Shown: positions 1-5,054 of the stretch, one piece after another | Numbering within the stretch: position 1 is the stretch's first letter | How the letters are laid out: every line of letters begins with the position of its first letter | Assembly (NCBI GenBank): GCA_004525465.1 | Contig: SPCN01000135.1 | Location: forward strand, 1 to 6,523 | Reading direction: 5' to 3' | Source: Chrysiogenales bacterium | GTDB lineage: Bacteria > Acidobacteriota > Aminicenantia > UBA2199 | DNA: 6,523 bases | Notes under the pieces: generated by a model | Seen by the model: the letters and a program-made list of their open reading frames with translations, nothing else | Databases searched by the model: none | What the model was told of the DNA's origin: nothing | Translations under genes and position numbers: made by a program

Positions 1-48
1 CTTTTCCAACCTATTTTTTACCTGGATTTCCATCAAAACTGTCATTTC

Positions 49-60
49 AAGACCTGACCC
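49..60. repeat. Possible fragment of a dispersed C-rich repeat
   Basis: AAGACCTGACCC resembles the ends of REP-like dispersed repeats that finish in a run of C on one strand. It occurs only once in this window, so the call rests on resemblance and on its position in a non-coding stretch that holds another repeat (124-141). The rest of 1-123 shows no gene that I can support. Confidence 0.2.
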
Positions 61-123
61 TAATGTCCAAACTGCTCATTCCTTTCAATAATGCCAAATA
101 CATATTTGCAAGCGAAGGCCCCG

Positions 124-141
124 CAGGGGGCACCGTCCCCA
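124..141. repeat. 18-bp repeat with GC hairpin, copy 1
   Basis: CAGGGGGCACCGTCCCCA is repeated exactly at 4160-4177. The core folds as GGGGGC / GTCCCC with one G-T pair and a 3-nt loop (ACC), a REP-like hairpin. Both copies are intergenic: this one lies upstream of the gene at 214, the other just downstream of the gene ending at 4187. The GCACCGTCCC part is also related to the junction region of the second repeat family (793-802). Confidence 0.7.
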
Positions 142-160
142 GAGGTCATCCTCTAAACCT

Positions 161-191
161 TTGAGCTCTTATCCCGTATATCCGATATCAT
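161..191 (+). promoter_or_regulatory. Weak candidate promoter for the gene at 214
   Basis: TTGAGC (161-166) is followed after 19 bp by TATCAT (186-191), or after 17 bp by GATATC (184-189). Both are imperfect sigma-70 matches, and they are the best seen upstream of this gene. A strong Shine-Dalgarno, AAGGAGG (203-209), follows just before the ATG. Confidence 0.25.
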
Positions 192-213
192 AAACCCTCG
201 AAAAGGAGGCAAC

Positions 214-750
214 ATGGATCGCAAAGAATTTTTAAAGGGCGCCTGCGGGCTCGGTATTTGCGGCTGCGCGCTGAATTTCCTCGGCAAGCCCGAAAAGTTA
301 CGCGCCGAAGATGCCGCTCCCCCGGACCAGAGGCTCGCTTTCGCCCGCTACCAGGTGGCGAACATGGTCGGCTTCATGGCCGCCGACGCCGCGGCGGCCG
401 CCTGCGCCGGGATCATCGAGAAGACCGGCCGGGAGTGCGCCAAGCTGGGCCAGCTCCAAGTCAAGTTCAAAGGGGACCCTGAAGGGTATTTTGCCGCCAT
501 CAAGAAAGCCTGGGGCACCGACTCAACCTGGGACAAGGAGAAGGGCATCATCACCATCGCGGTGTCTGAAGGCGAGTGCGGCTGCCCGCTGGTCGACAGC
601 AAGCGCACGCCGGCTTTCTGGTGCAACTGCTCCGTCGGCTACCAGAAGGAAAGTTTCGAGACCATCTTCGGAAAACCGATGCAGGTATCCCTCAAGGAAT
701 CGAAACTCGGCGGCAGCAAGCGGTGTATCTTCGAGGTCAAACTGTCGTAG
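214..750 (+). CDS. Cysteine-rich V4R-like small protein with export-type N-terminus
   Basis: The 178-aa product is not a family I can name with certainty. Its N-terminus, MDRKEFLKGACGLGICGCAL, looks like a Tat-type signal in which the twin arginine is Arg-Lys, with small residues and cysteines after it. These could make it a lipoprotein or anchored protein. The C-terminal half has C122-G-C124, W136-C137-N-C139, G142-Y143, a Gly-Lys-Pro at 153-155 and a final C171-x-F. That spacing resembles the V4R (4-vinyl reductase, small-molecule-binding) fold, whose C-terminus carries Cys-x-Gly and Gly-x-x-x-Cys-x-Phe patterns. An Ala-rich helix spans about 56-66. The start is fixed by AAGGAGG at 203-209, four bases before the ATG. 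The gene stands alone, convergent with the next one. Role unknown; ligand or metal binding through the cysteines is a guess. Confidence 0.85.
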   Translation: MDRKEFLKGACGLGICGCALNFLGKPEKLRAEDAAPPDQRLAFARYQVANMVGFMAADAAAAACAGIIEKTGRECAKLGQLQVKFKGDPEGYFAAIKKAWGTDSTWDKEKGIITIAVSEGECGCPLVDSKRTPAFWCNCSVGYQKESFETIFGKPMQVSLKESKLGGSKRCIFEVKLS

Positions 751-776
751 CCGTTTCCCCGCTACACCCCGCGCCC

Positions 777-802
777 AAAGTCACAAAGTCAAGCACCGTT
801 CC
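777..802. repeat. Uninterrupted copy of the 20-bp repeat used as IS target
   Basis: AAAGTCACAAAGTCAAGCAC (777-796) recurs exactly at 4955-4974. Here it continues as CGTTCC (797-802). At the second copy the continuation is broken by the insertion sequence, and CGTCCC appears at 6518-6523, beyond the element. The repeat holds two overlapping CAAAGTC-type units. It sits in the convergent spacer 751-881, where I see no gene and no clear terminator. Confidence 0.75.
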
Positions 803-881
803 TCAAGGCCTGCCGCCAAGCTTCTGCAGGGGATGGGTTGGCCAATGAAAGTGTTTTGACTATATCGCCGAGTTTCTCTGG

Positions 882-1370
882 TCAGCGGATCGTCAGGTTC
901 TTCGGGGGGATGCTCCAAAAACCGTTATATCCCGCCGCTTTGAGCTCGGCTTCGCTATCCTTGACGGCCAGCTGAACGGCTACGAACTGGCTCGAGCAAG
1001 CCTGGGTGGAAATGATGAGGGCGAGCACGAGTATGAACCCCCCGGCAAAGCCGGCGATGAGCAGCGCGACCTGGAATTGGCCCTGGTTTTTTCCGCTCTC
1101 GAGGAATTTCCATGCCGCGATGAAAACGGCGATGAAGACGACGGCGAAAACGGCCAATGCGACCCGCCAATAGTTCCGCATCCTCCGTTTCGTGCGCTCC
1201 TCGATGCAGGCTTTGCAGACAGGCGTCGAGAAGCTGTAGATGGGCACGAGCCCGGGTCTCATTTCGCTGGACTTGGCGCAATAGAAGGGGATAGACTTCT
1301 CCGCGATCCTGGTCCGGCATACCCTGCAGACATGGTCGGTCCCGAGCGCTCCATTTTCTGTTGGGTTCAT
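882..1370 (-). CDS. Zinc-ribbon-like protein with two membrane helices
   Basis: The 162-aa product has paired cysteines C15-x-x-C18 and C52-x-x-C55, with C31 between them. This suggests an N-terminal zinc-ribbon-like knuckle on the cytoplasmic side. A basic stretch (KRRMR, about 61-65) is followed by two hydrophobic helices at about 68-90 and 101-121, and then a short hydrophilic tail ending in NLTIR. An in-frame GTG at 1424 would add 18 residues. I prefer the ATG at 1370 because a near-consensus promoter (1377-1406) would start transcription at or next to this ATG, inside the longer version. Neither start has a Shine-Dalgarno. The cysteines and membrane hairpin suggest a small regulatory or scaffold membrane protein, but the function is unknown. 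It is separated from the upstream minus-strand gene by a likely terminator. Confidence 0.8.
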   Translation of the reverse strand: MNPTENGALGTDHVCRVCRTRIAEKSIPFYCAKSSEMRPGLVPIYSFSTPVCKACIEERTKRRMRNYWRVALAVFAVVFIAVFIAAWKFLESGKNQGQFQVALLIAGFAGGFILVLALIISTQACSSQFVAVQLAVKDSEAELKAAGYNGFWSIPPKNLTIR

Positions 1371-1376
1371 GCCGTG

Positions 1377-1406
1377 ATTGTATTGGAAACCCTGGAGTTT
1401 TGTCAA
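1377..1406 (-). promoter_or_regulatory. Strong sigma-70-like promoter, probably leaderless
   Basis: Read on the minus strand, TTGACA (1406-1401) is followed after 18 bp by TACAAT (1382-1377). Only six bases separate the -10 box from the ATG at 1370, so the usual start point, about seven bases downstream, coincides with the A of the ATG. This predicts a leaderless mRNA and explains the missing ribosome binding site. Confidence 0.6.
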
Positions 1407-1555
1407 ACTGAACTTATTCCACACTCTAAGATACTTTGGGCCTCAAAAAAATATCACATTTTCCCAACTTGCTATTCGTCGGCTTGACGACGACGCAGAG
1501 CGGCGGGCCGAAGTCAAGATGGGCGGAATTGGGGATGGTGCCTGAAAAACATGGG

Positions 1556-1576
1556 CAGGAAAAGCACTTTTTCCTG
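1556..1576 (-). terminator. Hairpin terminator candidate after the 444-aa gene
   Basis: CAGGAAAA (1556-1563) pairs perfectly with TTTTCCTG (1569-1576) around a 5-nt loop. It lies 25 bases past the stop codon of the minus-strand gene ending at 1601. The T stretch after it on the minus strand is short and offset (GTTTTT, six bases away), so termination strength is uncertain. The rest of the 1425-1600 spacer holds a GC-rich patch (1476-1530) with no gene I can support. Confidence 0.4.
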
Positions 1577-1600
1577 TCAAAACCTTGGGAAAAAGCAAAC

Positions 1601-2935
1601 TTAAAATCTGTAGATCCGCCACTCGCCGTCCGGGTCGATGACGAAATAGACATAGTAGGAAATGTCGTATTCCTTGCCCTTGAGGGTCTCCTTTCTTTTT
1701 GTTCGGTACTTGGCCCCGTCGCCGAGAAACTCCAGGAATTCGATCCCCCGCATCTCCGCCCCGATCTCCGGCAGCTTGTCCTTGAGGCCTTTATAAATCT
1801 CCAGGTATTTTTCGCGCTCTTCCACGCAGAAAAGGCTGGCCCCTTTTTCGGCATCTCCGGCCAGCAATGCGCTCTTCAGGTCATCCCAGATCCTGAGCAG
1901 GGTCTTGTTGATCTCGCTGGGAATATTGCGCCGCGCTTTCTCTTGTTCGGCCTGCCGGCGCATCGCCTCCATGTCCACGATCTTCGCCGTCACAGATTTT
2001 CGGACCTGTTTTTCACCGTTCTCGGCAACCAGCGTGATGGGGGTGTTCCATTGCGGAAGGATCTTCCTGCTTCCGGAGAGGGGCAGGGCCTGGTATTCCG
2101 GCTTCTCGAAGCGCACCAGGCGGGCATTGTTCGATTTCCACGACAGGGTTGTTTCCTTCCCCTGGTCGACCGTTTGCGGGTCGAGCCAAACTTCCAGCTC
2201 CGGCTCGCGAACTTCGACGCTGACCGCGGCTTCGGCACCCGCATTTCCGCCTTCCCCTCTGGCCTCGAGCTTGTAGATCGTGTCCTTTTCGGGCCATACC
2301 ATGGCCGACCCGGCGGTCTTGCCGATGTTCAGGTCCCCTGAGGTGAAAAGCGCCGAGTGCGCGTTTTGAACGTCCCATGTCAGTTTTACGGGCTGGCCGA
2401 TCCGTATAGCTTGTTTATCGGCCTTGAGCAAAATTTGGGGCGCGGGCTTTACGCTGTTGGGGGGCCGCGATCCGCTCCGGCCCGCTTCTGAAATAGGGGG
2501 GCCGCCTATTACGAAACTCCTGAGGTTCACCTGGCCGGGCTTGCCGTAGATGCGCAGGGTGATCCCCTCGCCGGGCTTGCCGTAGAGAATGACACGCAGG
2601 ACGTTCCGACCCATCAGGGGGACGATCGCTTCTCTTTTCGGTGATTTCTCGTCATAGGGGAGCCAGGGAAGGCCGCCATTGCCGTTCAGGGTTGCGATGA
2701 AGCGCAGGGACGGGTTTTCACCCTTGCGCGTCTTTTTTATCACTTCCAGGCGGAAGCCGCTTCCCGGGGTTGGGCAATAGATGGGCTTCCAGAATACGAA
2801 GCATTCCCCCTTCTCGATCTTCAGCTCGGTCTCTTTCATGACCGTGACCGGCACGTCCAGCATTTTGGGCTGGGCCTGCATGAGGCCACAGCAGGCGAGA
2901 ATCAGGATCCACAAGCTTGCTTTTCTGACCGCCAT
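1601..2935 (-). CDS. Exported protein with two Ig-like domains and NTF2-like C-terminus
   Basis: The 444-aa product starts with a signal peptide (MAVRKASLWILILACCGLMQA, cleavage probably after residue 21; the ILAC around C15 is a weaker lipobox alternative). Residues about 25-145 form a beta-rich domain of unknown type. A Pro/Ser/Gly linker (146-166) leads to two tandem Ig-like domains, about 167-244 and 246-320. Each has the typical pattern of a proline-rich start, a Gly-Gln/Gly-Lys turn, a Leu-x-Trp strand (LTWDV, LSWKS) and an Asn-Ala turn. A charged helix (322-345) joins them to a C-terminal domain (346-444) whose helix-then-beta order, ending DPDGEWRIYRF, resembles NTF2/SnoaL-like folds. 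The frame stays open 57 codons upstream, but GAGAGAGG precedes this ATG and the signal peptide begins here. The role is probably periplasmic or surface-located binding; the ligand is unknown. Confidence 0.85.
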   Translation of the reverse strand: MAVRKASLWILILACCGLMQAQPKMLDVPVTVMKETELKIEKGECFVFWKPIYCPTPGSGFRLEVIKKTRKGENPSLRFIATLNGNGGLPWLPYDEKSPKREAIVPLMGRNVLRVILYGKPGEGITLRIYGKPGQVNLRSFVIGGPPISEAGRSGSRPPNSVKPAPQILLKADKQAIRIGQPVKLTWDVQNAHSALFTSGDLNIGKTAGSAMVWPEKDTIYKLEARGEGGNAGAEAAVSVEVREPELEVWLDPQTVDQGKETTLSWKSNNARLVRFEKPEYQALPLSGSRKILPQWNTPITLVAENGEKQVRKSVTAKIVDMEAMRRQAEQEKARRNIPSEINKTLLRIWDDLKSALLAGDAEKGASLFCVEEREKYLEIYKGLKDKLPEIGAEMRGIEFLEFLGDGAKYRTKRKETLKGKEYDISYYVYFVIDPDGEWRIYRF

Positions 2936-3053
2936 GAGCACCTCTCTCCGCTCTGCAAATTGCAGCAGCGAAAAACGATCAGTCCAAAAATCCATCCAGT
3001 AATCGGATTCATGAATATCTAAATCTAATTCTTTAAAAAAAACAATAGGGAAA

Positions 3054-3082
3054 AATATGATGTTTGTTGCTTTTTCTGTCAG
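3054..3082 (-). promoter_or_regulatory. Candidate promoter for the 444-aa gene
   Basis: On the minus strand CTGACA (3082-3077) is followed after exactly 17 bp by CATATT (3059-3054). Transcription would begin near 3046, giving a leader of about 110 bases that includes an A/T-rich run and the Shine-Dalgarno before 2935. The rest of 2936-3219 holds no gene that I can support. Confidence 0.35.
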
Positions 3083-3219
3083 AAGTTCAGGAAAACCTGT
3101 TTGCAACCGTGCGCTTTAGTCAAGACGAACGGGCAAAAAGCCGATCCTGATTTGGCCTATCGATCCATCTCTTATTCTCTGCGCATGTCTTATGCCGGGA
3201 CCGGACCATCATGCCCCGC

Positions 3220-4017
3220 TTATTTTTTGAATTGTGGTTGTCGTATTCGTGCCAAAACCTGAAAGTCCCTCCATACCATGCCATAAGTTGTAATGGCTCC
3301 CGGTTTGCAAGGATCGTTGCAATACACCCCCACTTTATATGGTCCAGGATGTAAATGACTTGGAACTTTCACTAGCAATTTTGTATTACTCCAAAAAAGT
3401 ACAGTAAGCGCGGCGTCTTGATCTCCCTCCTCATTAAGGGAATTAATGGCAGGCATCTTTACACCTTGCTCATTTCCAAAAACCCCGATCATTTCAAAAG
3501 TTGTCCCCGGAAAACCTGAGGTTTTACTGATGGAATTCAAGGTCAGAAAACATTTTTTTTCAACTTTCTCCAGGGTTTTGATTCTTTTTAAAAAGAGCAC
3601 CTTCACCGATGCAATGTTGCTCAATTGCCACCAGGGTCCATAGACGAGACAAAAATCGAAATTCTGCCCTGACTGGGCATCAGCAGGAATGGTAAAACCA
3701 TCGTTAAAATTGACGTGCACCGATCCCATCCCGGGATATTCGATGTCCAGCTTGTCTGATACCCAGCTGAAATCGCTCCGGGTTACAAAAATTCTCATCC
3801 TGGTGCCGGCAGGCCGCTCAAAGTCCGGATTGTAAATCACGTCTGCCTGGAACTTCAAGACCGCCCCGGGCTTCACGGTCGGCGCAGGGGTGATCGTGAG
3901 GTTTGCGGTAATGACGGTCTCAGCCTTGACAACACCACAGAAAGCAAAGATCGCCAGGCAAGCCAGGCTCACTCCGACGAACCGACAATGATGTGCCCTT
4001 CCTGATCCTTTTTTCAT
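3220..4017 (-). CDS. Exported protein with Ig-like and IPT/TIG-like domains
   Basis: The 265-aa product has a long signal peptide: a basic n-region (MKKGSGRAHHCR), a hydrophobic core at about 13-30 and VKA before a likely cleavage after residue 32. Residues 39-141 look like an immunoglobulin-type beta sandwich (TITPAPTVKPGAVLKF start, tryptophans at 85 and 129-130). Residues about 158-256 fit an IPT/TIG domain: a Ser-x-x-Gly-Phe-Pro-Gly-Thr entry, Gly-x-Phe-Gly, a Trp-Ser-Asn-Thr-Lys-Leu strand and Val-Pro-x-x-x-x-x-Pro-Gly-x-Tyr near the end. Cysteines at 123, 156, 233 and 237 could form disulfides after export. The ATG follows a G-rich Shine-Dalgarno (AGGGGGG). It is co-directional with the neighbouring Ig-domain gene but 284 bp away, so it is probably a separate transcription unit. 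Binding partner unknown. Confidence 0.85.
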   Translation of the reverse strand: MKKGSGRAHHCRFVGVSLACLAIFAFCGVVKAETVITANLTITPAPTVKPGAVLKFQADVIYNPDFERPAGTRMRIFVTRSDFSWVSDKLDIEYPGMGSVHVNFNDGFTIPADAQSGQNFDFCLVYGPWWQLSNIASVKVLFLKRIKTLEKVEKKCFLTLNSISKTSGFPGTTFEMIGVFGNEQGVKMPAINSLNEEGDQDAALTVLFWSNTKLLVKVPSHLHPGPYKVGVYCNDPCKPGAITTYGMVWRDFQVLARIRQPQFKK

Positions 4018-4051
4018 TTTCTACCCCCCTATTTAGTCAAATTGAAAATTC

Positions 4052-4069
4052 AGGAAAATCAATTTTCCT
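4052..4069. promoter_or_regulatory. 18-bp palindrome in the leader of the 265-aa gene
   Basis: AGGAAAAT (4052-4059) and ATTTTCCT (4062-4069) form a perfect inverted repeat separated by two bases. It lies between the candidate promoter (4091-4119) and the start codon at 4017, so it could be an operator or a leader hairpin. An overlapping alternative stem pairs GAAAATT (4044-4050) with AATTTTC (4061-4067). Confidence 0.4.
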
Positions 4070-4090
4070 TGTATTTTCGATTTCAATTAT

Positions 4091-4119
4091 AAAATAAAAG
4101 ATCTCAGCAATTATCTCAA
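4091..4119 (-). promoter_or_regulatory. Candidate promoter for the 265-aa gene
   Basis: On the minus strand TTGAGA (4119-4114) is followed after 17 bp by TATTTT (4096-4091). The surrounding spacer is markedly AT-rich. The predicted start is near 4084, with a leader of about 66 bases. Confidence 0.35.
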
Positions 4120-4159
4120 TAATAATTACACTGAACCGGAACTCCGCCAGGGCTCCATA

Positions 4160-4177
4160 CAGGGGGCACCGTCCCCA
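4160..4177. repeat. 18-bp repeat with GC hairpin, copy 2
   Basis: Exact second copy of the repeat at 124-141. It begins ten bases past the stop codon of the minus-strand gene ending at 4187, so its hairpin may also cap the 3' end of that transcript, although no T run follows. Confidence 0.7.
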
Positions 4178-4186
4178 TTGCCGCCT

Positions 4187-4438
4187 TTAAAGTTTACAAG
4201 GATACGATGCTTCTGTATTGGGATTTCCAGTTTCCGTGATACTTTTGAGATTTTTCAAAATGATTTGCCCGGCTTGCTTTTTTTCGTAATCGAAATAATA
4301 CAAAGTATCATCCTTTATTTCATAGGGAAAACCCTCACGACTTATTACAGCTTTATCTTTTTTATTATAGAAGGTAAAAATTACAGTTCTGTTGTTCTGA
4401 CCTTCTTCTCTGGCAATGTCAATGTCAACATCATTCAT
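4187..4438 (-). CDS. Small 83-aa protein, unrecognised
   Basis: I do not recognise this protein. It is acidic at the N-terminus (MNDVDIDIAREE), then alternates hydrophobic and charged residues in a way that suggests a small beta-rich fold (RTVIFTFYN, DDTLYYFDYE, GQIILKNL). It has no signal peptide or membrane segment. A single cysteine lies near the end. The start is well supported: AGGAGGT (minus strand, about 4450-4444) stands five bases before the ATG. It follows the cupin gene after a 42-bp gap that contains a small hairpin, so it is probably the second gene of that operon. Its base composition is clearly more AT-rich than that of the genes at the left of the window. Confidence 0.65.
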   Translation of the reverse strand: MNDVDIDIAREEGQNNRTVIFTFYNKKDKAVISREGFPYEIKDDTLYYFDYEKKQAGQIILKNLKSITETGNPNTEASYPCKL

Positions 4439-4457
4439 CCTGGACCTCCTGCGAAAT

Positions 4458-4472
4458 CGGGGTGAAGCCCCG
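4458..4472. other. Intercistronic hairpin between cupin and 83-aa genes
   Basis: CGGGG (4458-4462) and CCCCG (4468-4472) form a short GC stem with an optional G-T closing pair. It sits just upstream of the Shine-Dalgarno of the 83-aa gene on the minus strand. It could stabilise the upstream mRNA or set the ratio of the two products. Confidence 0.4.
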
Positions 4473-4480
4473 TGCTTGCA

Positions 4481-4804
4481 CTAGTCGGCCATTTCGCTGG
4501 GATTGGGAGTTTTCATGATCAGGAAACTGGCATCCTGAGCGGACTGGTTCTTTATGTTCATTGCAGTCTGATGGCTGACCGGCAGCAAAGATACCTCCCT
4601 GGCCAGACTTTCCGTTCCATCCAGGTTGATCACGACTTCGCCCCTGACAACCAGGATATGTACGTTCGAATTCGCATGATGCTGGGGAACGCTTTGCCCG
4701 GGCTTCAAGGCTGCCTGCATCAGCAGTAAATATTTTTCATCGACAAGTTTCCTGCTGCCCATTTTTTCATTTTGATAAGGTATGTTTTCCAGAACATTTT
4801 CCAT
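4481..4804 (-). CDS. Small single-domain cupin protein
   Basis: The 107-aa product is a minimal cupin, a cytoplasmic beta-barrel that often binds a metal. The first cupin motif is visible as P35-G36 followed by Q41-H42-H43 and H49, with a Gly at 55, but the usual motif glutamate is not in place. The second motif is P75-x-x-H78 followed by N83. H42, H49 and H78 are candidate metal ligands. The chain ends KTPNPSEMAD. An in-frame ATG at 4864 would add 20 residues. I chose 4804 because AAGGAGA lies six bases before it, and the candidate promoter would start transcription near 4846, inside the longer form. It is likely the first gene of a two-gene operon with the 83-aa protein. Substrate unknown; it may be a sensor or storage-type cupin and not an enzyme. 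Confidence 0.85.
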   Translation of the reverse strand: MENVLENIPYQNEKMGSRKLVDEKYLLLMQAALKPGQSVPQHHANSNVHILVVRGEVVINLDGTESLAREVSLLPVSHQTAMNIKNQSAQDASFLIMKTPNPSEMAD

Positions 4805-4852
4805 TGCTTTCTCCTTTGCCGTTTTTTCCGGGTCCTGCTCACTCGCGCCCAC

Positions 4853-4881
4853 AGTGTAAAGCATGGCTTTTCAATTTGCAA
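4853..4881 (-). promoter_or_regulatory. Candidate promoter of the cupin operon
   Basis: On the minus strand TTGCAA (4881-4876) is followed after exactly 17 bp by TACACT (4858-4853). The predicted start near 4846 leaves a leader of about 42 bases with AAGGAGA before the ATG at 4804. The weak boxes and the repeats immediately upstream suggest an activator-dependent promoter. Confidence 0.45.
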
Positions 4882-4894
4882 TGTTCAAGAGAAT

Positions 4895-4927
4895 TCATTT
4901 TGCCGGATCAAATGTCATCTTGCCGGA
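4895..4927. promoter_or_regulatory. Tandem 13-bp direct repeats upstream of the cupin promoter
   Basis: TCATTTTGCCGGA (4895-4907) and TCATCTTGCCGGA (4915-4927) differ at one base and are offset by exactly 20 bp, about two helical turns. They lie just upstream of the candidate -35 box, centred near -55 and -75, a usual place for activator sites. The regulator is unknown. Confidence 0.5.
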
Positions 4928-4954
4928 CCTGAGATCTATTCTAAACTGAATCGC

Positions 4955-4974
4955 AAAGTCACAAAGTCAAGCAC
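4955..4974. repeat. Left half of the repeat interrupted by the IS
   Basis: AAAGTCACAAAGTCAAGCAC matches 777-796 exactly and then diverges abruptly at the proposed left end of the element. The missing right half (CGTTCC in the intact copy) appears as CGTCCC at 6518-6523. Confidence 0.7.
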
Positions 4975-4975
4975 T

Positions 4976-4981
4976 GATAAT
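4976..4981 (+). promoter_or_regulatory. -10 box at the left end (junction promoter half)
   Basis: GATAAT begins one base inside the proposed left end. In the integrated element no good -35 box lies at the right distance upstream. In a circle with joined ends it would lie 17 bp from TTGACA at 6496-6501. Confidence 0.5.
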
Positions 4982-4983
4982 CA

Positions 4984-5051
4984 TATAGAAGGTATCTCTT
5001 CTATAGTAGTTTCCGCTGGTAAAATACCTTCAAATTGAACATGGAGGTATT
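4984..5051 (+). promoter_or_regulatory. Transposase leader with competing stems, one hiding the ribosome site
   Basis: Three stems exclude one another. A: TATAGAAG (4984-4991) with CTTCTATA (4998-5005). B: GAAGGTAT (4988-4995) with ATACCTTC (5024-5031). C: AATACCTTCA (5023-5032) with TGGAGGTATT (5042-5051), ten pairs including one G-U, which covers the Shine-Dalgarno GGAGG (5043-5047). A leaves C free to form; B frees the Shine-Dalgarno. The pairing is seen in the sequence; the regulatory reading is inference. Confidence 0.45.
4986..4993 (+). repeat. Left subterminal inverted repeat of the IS
   Basis: TAGAAGGT, 11 bases inside the proposed left end, is the exact reverse complement of ACCTTCTA at 6505-6512. 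Confidence 0.55.
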
Positions 5052-5054
5052 ACA

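Noticed and set aside
1479..1518. Inverted repeat CTTGAC/GTCAAG around a GC-rich patch
   Set aside because: Only six pairs across a 24-base loop, with no associated gene or second copy.
1436..2341. Long open frame (301 codons) on the plus strand
   Set aside because: Most of it lies antisense to the 444-aa exported protein, which has a signal peptide, recognisable domains and a ribosome site. The plus-strand reading has none of these.
2936..3106. N-terminal extension of the 444-aa protein
   Set aside because: The frame is open, but the extension is AT-rich, has no good ribosome site and would bury the signal peptide. It also contains the candidate promoter.
4805..4864. Longer start of the cupin at 4864
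   Set aside because: No clear ribosome site there, and the candidate -10 box lies inside it. AAGGAGA directly precedes the ATG at 4804.
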